From Hydrogenimonas sp. SS33 (lineage in GTDB: Bacteria > Campylobacterota > Campylobacteria > Campylobacterales > Hydrogenimonadaceae), in contig NZ_AP026369.1 of NCBI RefSeq assembly GCF_040436365.1, positions 1,365,501 through 1,429,500 on the forward strand: a DNA stretch of 64,000 bases, given 5' to 3'. The notes under the pieces are model-generated. The model did no database searches. It was not told where the DNA came from and saw only the letters and a list, made by a program, of their open reading frames with translations. How positions within the stretch are numbered: position 1 is the stretch's first letter; every line of letters starts with the position of its first letter. This document shows, one piece after another, positions 25,662 to 32,815 of this stretch. The translations under genes were made by a program, and so were the position numbers.

Positions 25662-27062
25662 TTACTTTTTCTGCGCCGTTTTCTGCGTGGCGGCGTAACC
25701 GGCGTTCCACGCCGGCTTGGCGTCGAAGCTGCCTCCCAGCGCCAGGTGGAGGTTGACACGGTTGGCGAGGCGGTAGAGGTGCATCTGCACCCGCTGCACC
25801 TTCGCATCGATCCACTTGCCCTGTGCGATCAACACGTCGATGATGGTCCCTTCACCGATTTTGTAACTCTCCATCGTCATGTCGTAGGCTTTTTTGTACT
25901 CTTTTTCCATCTTGTCCAGATAGTCGTACCGGATGGCGAAGCCCTTCTCCTTGGTCAGGGCGTCTTCCGTCTCCCGGTAGGCCCGAAGCACCGTGGCGCG
26001 GTACTGGGCGATGGCTGCCTTCTGCTCCGCCGTCGCCGCGGCGATCCGCGCGTCGATCCGGCCGTTGTCGATGACCGGCATGAAGAGTGAGCCGATCAGT
26101 TTGGCGATCGTATCTTCCACATGGTCGTAGCCGGCCTGAAAGCTGAAACGCAGACTGGGAAGTTTCAGCAGTTCCATCGCCTTTTCGTTGTGGAAAGCGG
26201 CGGCGACGCGGTAGCGGGCGGCGACCAGGTCGGGGCGCCGGTTGAGCAGGTCGGCGGGAATGCCCGAAGGCACCGGGGCAGGGACCGGCACCAGCGTTTT
26301 GGGAACGATCGACTCGTCGGGGTAGCGCCCCACCAGAATCGCCAGGGCATGGGCATCGAGCTTCTCTTTGGAGGTGAAGGACTGGCGCATCTCCCTCGAC
26401 TCTTCGGTCATGGCTGCGACCATATGGACATCCCGCTGGGTGCCGGCACCGATCGATTCACGCTCCTTCGCCACCTTCAGGGCCTTCTCCTGGATGCCGA
26501 CCACTTCGTCCATGAAAGCTTTGAGAAGCCGGTCGGCATTGAGGCGGAACCATATGCGGGCGGTGTCGGCCGCCAGCGACTGGCGCGCCCAGGCGTAGTC
26601 GGCGGCCATCGCCCGCATCGTCTCCCTGTCGGAGGCGGTCAGATTGGCCACCTTGCCCCAGATGTCGGGCTCCCAGCTGACGGCGGGGCCGAAGAACGCC
26701 CTGTCCTTCTTGCTACCGTCACGGTCGGTGAAGCTGCCCCTGATGTCGAGCCTCGGATAGATGCCGCTTTCACTCAGACGCATCAGGGCCGCCGCCTGTT
26801 CGACCCGCGCCGCGGCGACGGTCAGGTCGGGGTTGTGGGCCTGGGCCTCTTTGACGAGGGTGACCAGTGTCGGATCGTCGAAGGTGGCGATCCAATCGTC
26901 GGCCACGTTGCCCGCTTCCGCGGGCGAGGCGAAGTGCCCGGGCGCTTTGACCGCCCCATCCAGGGGCTTGGTCGCCTCCGGAAGGTTCGCCACATTGTGG
27001 GCGCAGCCGCCCAGGGTCAAAACGGCCGCCGCGGAGAGGGCCACGGTTTTGAGATGTTTCAT
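25662..27062 (-). CDS. NodT-family outer-membrane efflux lipoprotein
   Basis: The protein (about 466 aa) has a lipoprotein signal (VALSAAAVLTLGGCAHN) and two outer-membrane-efflux domains (DPTLVTLVKEAQAHNPDL; LNRRPDLVAARYRVAAA; YKIGEGTIIDVLIAQGKW). It should form an outer-membrane duct anchored by lipid. The ATG at 27062 is chosen because GAGGGGAATAAGG precedes it; an in-frame start at 27080 would lie inside the upstream HlyD gene. It is third in an operon with a HlyD-type adaptor and a DUF3302-like protein, with no pump subunit of the usual families adjacent. Confidence 0.9.
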   Translation of the reverse strand: MKHLKTVALSAAAVLTLGGCAHNVANLPEATKPLDGAVKAPGHFASPAEAGNVADDWIATFDDPTLVTLVKEAQAHNPDLTVAAARVEQAAALMRLSESGIYPRLDIRGSFTDRDGSKKDRAFFGPAVSWEPDIWGKVANLTASDRETMRAMAADYAWARQSLAADTARIWFRLNADRLLKAFMDEVVGIQEKALKVAKERESIGAGTQRDVHMVAAMTEESREMRQSFTSKEKLDAHALAILVGRYPDESIVPKTLVPVPAPVPSGIPADLLNRRPDLVAARYRVAAAFHNEKAMELLKLPSLRFSFQAGYDHVEDTIAKLIGSLFMPVIDNGRIDARIAAATAEQKAAIAQYRATVLRAYRETEDALTKEKGFAIRYDYLDKMEKEYKKAYDMTMESYKIGEGTIIDVLIAQGKWIDAKVQRVQMHLYRLANRVNLHLALGGSFDAKPAWNAGYAATQKTAQKK

Positions 27063-27076
27063 CCTTATTCCCCTCG

Positions 27077-28033
27077 TCAATGGAATCGAAGGAAGTGCGA
27101 CCAGGTGATCATGCGCAGCAAAATCTTGCGCACGATCGCCACGTGGGACCAGTACCCCTCTTTGGCGCCGTAGACCGCCACGTCGGCATCCACCCCCATG
27201 GGCAGCCCGAGCTGGCTGATGTTTTTGTCCAGGGTGATGACCGCAGGCACAAGGCCTGGAGGAAGCTGGCGGGTGAAGGAGACCATATCCTGGCCCGGTT
27301 TCAACTCGCCCTCCGCCATGACCGGCAGCACTTTGGAAACATGGCCCTGGAAGGTCATGCCCGGATAGGCGGTGAAGACCGCCTCCGCCGGGTCACCCTC
27401 GTGCAGGTTGCTGGATGGTTCCTGGGGAAAGCCCGCCACCAGCGTCGCCGTGTCGGCATTGACGAAGGTCATCATGGGCTGGAAGGGGAAGGGCACCGCC
27501 ATCTGCCCGGGCCGGACGCGCATATGGGTGACGTAGCCGTCGGAAGGGGCCGTCACGGTGCAGCTTTTTAGGTCGAACATGGCACTGGCCAGCTGCGCTT
27601 TGTACTGGGCCACCTGCTTCTTGTACTCTTCGATGTCGAATTTCGACCCGCCTGCCCGTTTGCGCAGTTTAATCACATCCTGCAGGCGCTTCTGGGCGAA
27701 AGCCAGCAGCGCCTTGATCTCGTCCACCTTCGCCTGATAGGGAGTGGGGTCGATCTTGAAGAGCACGTCGCCCTTTTTGATAGGCACGTTGGGCTGGACC
27801 GGGACCTCGATCACCTTGCCCCGGACATTGGGGATGATCTGGGTCGTGACATAGAAGATGCGCGCCTTCTTGGAAGCGGGGTGGTAGTAGGCCATCCCCA
27901 TCAGAACATGGCCGATGAGGAAGACGCCGCCGAGCACCGCGGTGGTCAGGGACCATTTGTTGACCGGGATTTTGAAGATTTTGAAGATCGCCCAGCAGAG
28001 TGCGGCGTAGGTCAGGAGCATCAAGGTTTCCAT
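27077..28033 (-). CDS. HlyD/EmrA-family membrane fusion protein (YiaV-like)
   Basis: This 318-aa protein has two N-terminal membrane segments (about residues 3-20 and 28-48), then the barrel-sandwich sequence RGKVIEVPVQPNVPIKKGDVLF with YQAKVDEIKALLAFAQKRL as the start of the coiled coil, and a second half-motif SDGYVTHMRVRPGQMAV. The layout fits the YibH/YiaV subgroup. It would bridge inner and outer membranes with the NodT-like duct. It begins at the last base of the upstream DUF3302-like gene. Confidence 0.88.
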   Translation of the reverse strand: METLMLLTYAALCWAIFKIFKIPVNKWSLTTAVLGGVFLIGHVLMGMAYYHPASKKARIFYVTTQIIPNVRGKVIEVPVQPNVPIKKGDVLFKIDPTPYQAKVDEIKALLAFAQKRLQDVIKLRKRAGGSKFDIEEYKKQVAQYKAQLASAMFDLKSCTVTAPSDGYVTHMRVRPGQMAVPFPFQPMMTFVNADTATLVAGFPQEPSSNLHEGDPAEAVFTAYPGMTFQGHVSKVLPVMAEGELKPGQDMVSFTRQLPPGLVPAVITLDKNISQLGLPMGVDADVAVYGAKEGYWSHVAIVRKILLRMITWSHFLRFH

Positions 28034-28410
28034 CAGGCCAGCTCTCCTTTGCTGCTTTCACGCTTCTCGAGCTCCGTCTGAAGCTCCTCCACCCTCTTTT
28101 CGAGGGCTTCGAGCTTCTTGAGCTGCTCGCGGAACTCCTCGGAGGGCTCCACCGCCACCTTCTCCACGCCCCACCCCTCTTTGGGGTTATAGAGGTAGGC
28201 CCAGATCCAGAGAAAGGGCCAGATGGTGTGCATCAGAAAGAGGCTCACCCACCCCGCGGCGTGGATCGCCTCCCGATGGGGGTGGTTGCGCTTTTTGGCG
28301 ATTTCGTAGGGGATATCGTGGATGAAGATGACGACATAGACCAGGAAAATCGCCACCACCACGAAGATTCCCAATGCGACGAAATCGAGCAGTCGCGGTT
28401 CGATATGCAT
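28033..28410 (-). CDS. DUF3302/YiaW-like inner-membrane protein
   Basis: A protein of about 125 aa with two membrane segments (FVALGIFVVVAIFLVYVVIF; AGWVSLFLMHTIWPFLWIWAYLY) and a C-terminal coiled coil (EFREQLKKLEALEKRVEELQTEL). The HIEPRLLDFVAL start and the pairing with a HlyD-type gene resemble E. coli yiaW-yiaV. ATG 28410 is preferred to the upstream in-frame start at 28488, because it directly precedes the conserved part. Function unknown; probably part of the efflux or envelope system encoded downstream. Confidence 0.82.
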   Translation of the reverse strand: MHIEPRLLDFVALGIFVVVAIFLVYVVIFIHDIPYEIAKKRNHPHREAIHAAGWVSLFLMHTIWPFLWIWAYLYNPKEGWGVEKVAVEPSEEFREQLKKLEALEKRVEELQTELEKRESSKGELA

Positions 28411-28597
28411 AGCCCGTGTCCTTTTTTGTGAGTATTTGAATCTCTTCAAGTGTAGCGAAAAAGGGGTCATCGGCGGCTTAAACACCATAAGGGCACATGT
28501 ATCCTTCTACCGTGCACGGAATGCACAGCCTATGCCGTTGCCTATTTCAAATAAATAGTGATGATTTCGTTCAGGAGTGGGTTGAAGAGAGGAAAGA

Positions 28598-28674
28598 TGG
28601 CGCGCCCGGCACGATTCGAACGTGCGACCGCTGGTACCGCAAACCAGTGCTCTATCCAGCTGAGCTACGAGCGC
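28598..28674 (-). tRNA. tRNA-Arg (anticodon GCG)
   Basis: A full 77-nt cloverleaf with encoded CCA: acceptor GCGCTCG/CGGGCGC, D-arm GCTCAGCTGGATAGAGC, anticodon arm CTGGT-TTGCGGT-ACCAG, T-arm with GTTCGAATC. The loop reads TTGCGGT, giving anticodon GCG, which decodes CGC and CGU without inosine. The flanks 28411-28597 and 28675-28846 show no gene. Confidence 0.95.
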
Positions 28675-28846
28675 ATCTTTGCTTTGTGGACGGGAATTAT
28701 ACTTCAAAACGGAACAATTTTCAAGGGTCTACCCTCGATTTCACGAATTTTTTTGGCATTTCTATAAAAACATGCCAACAGCCGACGACCATTCACGATA
28801 AATTGGCGCATACCCCATGCCGATTCGCGAAGCGAATCTCGCTGCC

Positions 28847-29557
28847 TCATCCCTTATGCTTGCGCAAAAGATGCATCGGACCGAAGAGGGCATGGGCCGT
28901 CACGTTGCAGACGAAAGTGTGGTTGTAGGGGTGTTCCAGCAGGTGGTGGCGGAAGCGGGCCGCTTCGGGCAGGTCGAGAATGCGCCGGGCGATGGCGCCG
29001 AAGAGTATCAGCTCCACCTCCGTCGGCAGTTCCGAGAGCAGGGCCCGCAGAAAGGGGCGCCACGCCTTGGCATGGCGGTTGGAGGCGCTCTTTTCCTCGA
29101 AAACCAGCGCCGCATTGAGAAGCAAGACGCCGTGACGTTCAAAATTTTGCCGCAGGTCGTCGATAGAGTCGATGAGGGCCCGCTTATCCAGGGCCGCGAT
29201 CGCCTCCTGGGAGAGGTCGTCGCAGGTAAGCAGCCCCTCGGCGACAAGCGCCATTTTGATGAAATTGCGCAGGCTGGTGGCGCGATTGACCCGGGCACTC
29301 AGCCCTTTCTCGCCAAAAAGGCGCTCCACCGCCCCGTCGATGAAGGCGTGCCCCGTGGCCGACTCGGGTCTCGGGTAGGGGTCCTGGCCAAAGAGAATAT
29401 AGCGCATTCTGGATCGGGGAAGGGTTTTGAAGGCGGCGAAAACCCGCTCTTTTGCGGGAATGTATTCCCCCGTTTGCAAAAAGGCGCGATAGGCCCCATC
29501 GAGGGCGCCGTAGGCACGCTGCAGGCTCTCCTGCCAGTCGGGGGCGGCGTCAATCAT
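28847..29557 (-). CDS. Uracil-DNA glycosylase-like protein
   Basis: This 236-aa protein has the UDG motif A region (YILFGQDPYPRPESATGHAF), LLLNAALVFEE matching the LLN strand, and ILFGAIAR; the C-terminal motif is EHPYNHTFVCN instead of HPSPLS. UDG removes uracil from DNA by base excision. The water-activating Asp of GQDPY and a C-terminal His are kept, but motif A has Pro where classical UDG has His. Its ATG overlaps the stop of the coiled-coil gene (ATGA). It may be a divergent family-1 enzyme. Confidence 0.8.
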   Translation of the reverse strand: MIDAAPDWQESLQRAYGALDGAYRAFLQTGEYIPAKERVFAAFKTLPRSRMRYILFGQDPYPRPESATGHAFIDGAVERLFGEKGLSARVNRATSLRNFIKMALVAEGLLTCDDLSQEAIAALDKRALIDSIDDLRQNFERHGVLLLNAALVFEEKSASNRHAKAWRPFLRALLSELPTEVELILFGAIARRILDLPEAARFRHHLLEHPYNHTFVCNVTAHALFGPMHLLRKHKG

Positions 29558-30077
29558 GGATTTTGGAAAACTTCAGGACCAGTTCCACTTCGCCTTTGCC
29601 CAGGCGAAGCTGTTTGGCGATGCTCTCGGCATCCATCCCCTTGGCGTGCAGCTGGAGAATCTTCTGTTCGTCCGGCGCCGCATGCTCGCTGGCGAAGGCG
29701 ACCTGCCGCACCTTTCCGTCGAGCTTCTCCACCCGCTCCTGCAGCTCCTCGCTCATGGCATCTACCCGCTCCTGCAGGTGCTGGATCTGCAGCACGAAGG
29801 GCTGAAGCTTGCGGTTGAGCAAATGTTCATCCACCTCCCTGCCGTTCTGGCGCTCCTCCAGCTCCAGGCGCATCAGCTCTTCGCGCATCTCCTTTCGCAC
29901 CTGCTCCACACCTTTGGAGAGTTTGAAGATCTCCCGGTTCATGGCGTCGATGCCAGCCTCCATCATCGCCAGCTTCCGCGACGTCTCCCTATCCTTCACC
30001 GCCATGTAAATGACGACGATGAGAAGCGCCAGCGCCACCCCTCCGATCGCCAGTACCGTCGTGTCGATCTCACCCAT
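29550..30077 (-). CDS. Membrane-anchored coiled-coil protein with C-terminal helix-turn-helix-like end
   Basis: This 175-aa protein has one N-terminal membrane span (VLAIGGVALALLIVVIYMAV), a long charged coiled coil (about residues 35-125) and a C-terminal segment ILQLHAKGMDAESIAKQLRLGKGEVELVL that resembles a HTH of the sigma-70 region 4 or DUF6115 type. It overlaps both neighbours by a few bases, so the four genes from the prenyltransferase to the UDG-like gene are probably one operon. Function unknown. Confidence 0.75.
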   Translation of the reverse strand: MGEIDTTVLAIGGVALALLIVVIYMAVKDRETSRKLAMMEAGIDAMNREIFKLSKGVEQVRKEMREELMRLELEERQNGREVDEHLLNRKLQPFVLQIQHLQERVDAMSEELQERVEKLDGKVRQVAFASEHAAPDEQKILQLHAKGMDAESIAKQLRLGKGEVELVLKFSKIHD

Positions 30078-30606
30078 GGGAAGCCTCTCTGTTCTTCATT
30101 TCGCGAATCATCACCCGCTCCCTGGCGGTGACGTACTGGTTCCACTCCTTCTCGTCCCGCTCGTGCATCCGCACGATCTTCGCCAGCTGCCGGTCCACGG
30201 CCCTGAACCAGAACCCCACATCCCGCCGGGGAAAGACGGGCATAGCGATTCTGCCGTAGTAGAGCCTCTCCGGCTCCAGCAGGGGTTCGGCCAGCCGGAT
30301 ATGCTCGAAACCGACCCCCTCCACCGCCGCGTGGCGCTCCAGGTCCAGGCGTTCGGGCGCTTCGTTTTTGACGATCTGCGTCAGCTGGTCCACCTTGCGG
30401 TGCAGCTCCACCATCAGATGGAGCAGCACCGGGTCGGTCTCTTTCGTTTCGCCCCGGGCCTTGGCGATCTTGAGCCACTGGCCGATCGGATCTTCGTCGG
30501 TTTCGTTGAGGCTCTGGTACTCCCGCTCAAACGCCTCTTTCGCCGCCTCCGCCGGTGAGAAATCGATCTCCAGCGGCGCAGGGACGAGCCGGATATGCCC
30601 GCTCAT
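30070..30606 (-). CDS. Conserved-looking protein of unknown function
   Basis: A protein of about 178 aa starting MSGHIRLVPAPLEIDFSPAE. It is soluble, with helices around residues 20-75 and a segment YYGRIAMPVFPRRDVGFWFRAVDRQLAKIV. ATG 30606 overlaps the prenyltransferase stop (ATGA), so translation is probably coupled; the open frame extends further upstream only through that gene. A PilZ-like or envelope role was considered but no motif supports it. Confidence 0.72.
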   Translation of the reverse strand: MSGHIRLVPAPLEIDFSPAEAAKEAFEREYQSLNETDEDPIGQWLKIAKARGETKETDPVLLHLMVELHRKVDQLTQIVKNEAPERLDLERHAAVEGVGFEHIRLAEPLLEPERLYYGRIAMPVFPRRDVGFWFRAVDRQLAKIVRMHERDEKEWNQYVTARERVMIREMKNREASHG

Positions 30607-31460
30607 GCCACACTCCTGTCCAGAACGATGAGCGCCAGGTAGGCGAACCCGAGATAGCCGTTGACGGTAAAAAAGGCGCGGTCGATCTTCGTGAAATCCT
30701 TTGCGACGATGCGGTGCTCGTACCAAAGCATCCCCGCCGCCACCGCCACGGCGAGCCAGGCGAAGAGGCCCAGATGGGCCTGGGCGGTGAAGAAGGCCCA
30801 GAAAAGAACCGCCAGGGCGTGGAAAATGCGTGCCAGGAACATCGTGCAGGCGCTGCCGTAACGGGAGGGGATGGAGTGCAGGCCCGCCTCCTTGTCAAAA
30901 TCGATATCCTGCAGGGAGTAGAGCAGATCGAATCCGGCGACCCAGAACATGACCCCCACCGCCAGCATCAGCGACCACATCGGAATGCTTCCCGTCACGG
31001 CGACCGCCCCGGCGACGGGCGCCAGCCCCAGGGAGAGTCCGAGCACAAGATGGGCCGTCTCGCTGAAACGCTTGAAGAGGCTGTAGCCCCCCAGCACGGC
31101 GAGAATGGGGAACGAGAGCCAGAAGGCGAGCCGGTTGATGGCGTAGGCAGTGGCGATGAAAATGAAAGCGTTGACCACAATGAGCAGTTTCATCTGAGCG
31201 GCAGAGAAGCGGCCGTCGACACTGGGACGGTTTTTCGTCCGCGGGTTGAGCGCGTCGATGTCACGGTCGAGGTAGCGGTTGACCAGCATGGCGTAGTTGC
31301 GCGCACTCACCGCCGCCACCACGCCCAGCGCCAGCAGCCGCCAACCAAACCACCCGTCCGCCGCCACGATCATCCCGATGAAGATGAAAGGCAGTGAAAA
31401 GACCGAGTGCTGGAACATGATGAGTTCGTTGAAATCCCGGTACCATTTTAGAAGTGACAA
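30603..31460 (-). CDS. UbiA-family prenyltransferase, probably MqnP of menaquinone synthesis
   Basis: This 285-aa protein has about eight membrane segments and both Asp-rich motifs: NRYLDRDIDALNPRT near residue 62, and DLLYSLQDIDFDKEAG near 190. UbiA enzymes attach a polyprenyl chain to an aromatic ring. Campylobacterota make menaquinone by the futalosine route, where MqnP performs this step, so MqnP is the likely role. The start is TTG at 31460, with AAAAGGGG just upstream. Confidence 0.85.
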   Translation of the reverse strand: MSLLKWYRDFNELIMFQHSVFSLPFIFIGMIVAADGWFGWRLLALGVVAAVSARNYAMLVNRYLDRDIDALNPRTKNRPSVDGRFSAAQMKLLIVVNAFIFIATAYAINRLAFWLSFPILAVLGGYSLFKRFSETAHLVLGLSLGLAPVAGAVAVTGSIPMWSLMLAVGVMFWVAGFDLLYSLQDIDFDKEAGLHSIPSRYGSACTMFLARIFHALAVLFWAFFTAQAHLGLFAWLAVAVAAGMLWYEHRIVAKDFTKIDRAFFTVNGYLGFAYLALIVLDRSVA

Positions 31461-31555
31461 GCGGCCCCTTTTACATGTTTGATGTTACGCAAAAAGATGA
31501 AAAACCATGCTTTAAGAAGAGATCACATTTTTGCGTCACACCGGTGACAATTTTT

Positions 31556-31828
31556 AACTGATGTTACGCAGTATATACCATCCTCCGCGGCATCAGCGTC
31601 GTGGGAGCACAAGGCGCGGCGGCGAGGCGTAGCCTTAGCTACGCCGATGGTGCCGCAACGCCGTGATCGTGCGGCGATGGTGCCGCCCCTTCGGGGTCCA
31701 ACGAGAACGCACACACTGACGTCGTTGAAAAGAACCGAACGTAGCTTCGGCTACGCCCGAACCTTTTCGCCTCGCATCGTATGTGTTCTCGTTGGACGGA
31801 TGATGGCATATACTGCATAACATCAGTT
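31556..31828 (+). mobile_element. MITE-like element, copy 2 (273 bp)
   Basis: Same ends and interior as the element at 3744-3986, in the same orientation relative to the downstream gene. The right terminal repeat has one mismatch (CTGCATAAC for CTGCGTAAC). The copy is exactly 30 bp longer because a GGCGATGGTGCCGC-containing segment is partly duplicated near 31655-31684. It lies 42 bp upstream of miaA. Bases 31461-31555 upstream hold no gene, only a short GTCAC/GTGAC hairpin near 31534-31547. Confidence 0.85.
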
Positions 31829-31857
31829 TTTAATGTCCGATTTTATCATATTCAGCA

Positions 31858-31863
31858 TATAAT
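31858..31863 (+). promoter_or_regulatory. Possible -10 box just upstream of miaA
   Basis: TATAAT lies only seven bases before the miaA ATG. If used, transcription would begin at or next to the start codon, giving a leaderless or nearly leaderless message. The GAGG at 31865-31868 is too close to the ATG to be a normal ribosome-binding site. Confidence 0.4.
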
Positions 31864-31870
31864 GTGAGGC

Positions 31871-32815
31871 ATGAAGACCCTATCGATATTAGGGCCGACG
31901 GCTTCGGGGAAAACCGACCTGGCCCTGCGGCTCGCGAAAACCTTCGGCGCCCACATTCTCTCGCTCGACTCCCTGGCGATCTACCGCCATATCGACATCG
32001 CCTCCGCCAAGCCGACGGCGGAGGAGAGGGGGAGGGTTCCCCACTGGGGTATCGACCTGCTGCAGCCTGACGAACACTTCAGCGCCGCCGTCTACATCGA
32101 GCTATACCATGCGGCGAAAGCACGGGCCGAGGGGGCAGGCGTCCCCCTCATCATTGTCGGCGGAACCGGTTTCTACCTCAAAACGCTTATGGAGGGGATC
32201 TCCCGTTTCCCCCCGGTCGACGAAAGGGTGCGCCAAAAGGTGGAAAAAGAGCTTCGCAACCTCCCCGGCGCCTATGAAACCCTCAAACATACCGATCCAG
32301 AATACGCCGCGAAAATCGCCCCGACGGACCGTTATCGCATCGGCAAGGGGCTGGAACTGCTGGAGAGTACGGGGAAGCGGCCGAGCCTATACCTTCGCCG
32401 TCACCCGCCCCGCCCTATTCTCGAAGAGACCGCCCTCTACGAAATCGAAATCGACAGGGAGCGGCTGGATGAGCGGATCCGCCGGCGCACCCGTCACATG
32501 ATGGAAGCGGGGCTGGTGGACGAAGTGGCGATGCTGGAGAAGCGCTTCGGCAGGGAGCCCCATCCGATGAAAGCGATCGGCATCAGGGAAGTGCTGGACT
32601 ATTTCGACGCGAAGACGAGCCTGGAAGAAGCCGAGGAGCGCATCGCCATCCACACCCGTCAGCTCGCCAAGCGGCAGCGGACCTTCAACGCCACCCAGTT
32701 TCCGCCCCATACCAAAGCGGGGGCCGATGCGCTCTACGAGATGATTGCCCGGGAGCTCACTCTCCCAGACTCAACGCCTCCCGGCAGAGTTTCCGCCACG
32801 CACCCCCCTCTTTGA
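31871..32815 (+). CDS. miaA: tRNA dimethylallyltransferase MiaA
   Basis: This 314-aa protein has the P-loop GPTASGKT (residues 8-15), LDSLAIYRHIDIASAKP, the substrate loop GGTGFYLKTLMEGI, and APTDRYRIGKGLELLESTGK. It adds a dimethylallyl group to A37 of tRNAs reading UNN codons. The 3' end overlaps the convergent TPR gene by 59 bp, an unusual tail-to-tail overlap. It is preceded by MITE-like copy 2. Confidence 0.95.
   Translation: MKTLSILGPTASGKTDLALRLAKTFGAHILSLDSLAIYRHIDIASAKPTAEERGRVPHWGIDLLQPDEHFSAAVYIELYHAAKARAEGAGVPLIIVGGTGFYLKTLMEGISRFPPVDERVRQKVEKELRNLPGAYETLKHTDPEYAAKIAPTDRYRIGKGLELLESTGKRPSLYLRRHPPRPILEETALYEIEIDRERLDERIRRRTRHMMEAGLVDEVAMLEKRFGREPHPMKAIGIREVLDYFDAKTSLEEAEERIAIHTRQLAKRQRTFNATQFPPHTKAGADALYEMIARELTLPDSTPPGRVSATHPPL

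Noticed and set aside
31481-31491. GATGTTACGCA as a third partial end of the MITE-like element
   Set aside because: Only 11 bases match, with no partner end nearby apart from copy 2; chance cannot be excluded.
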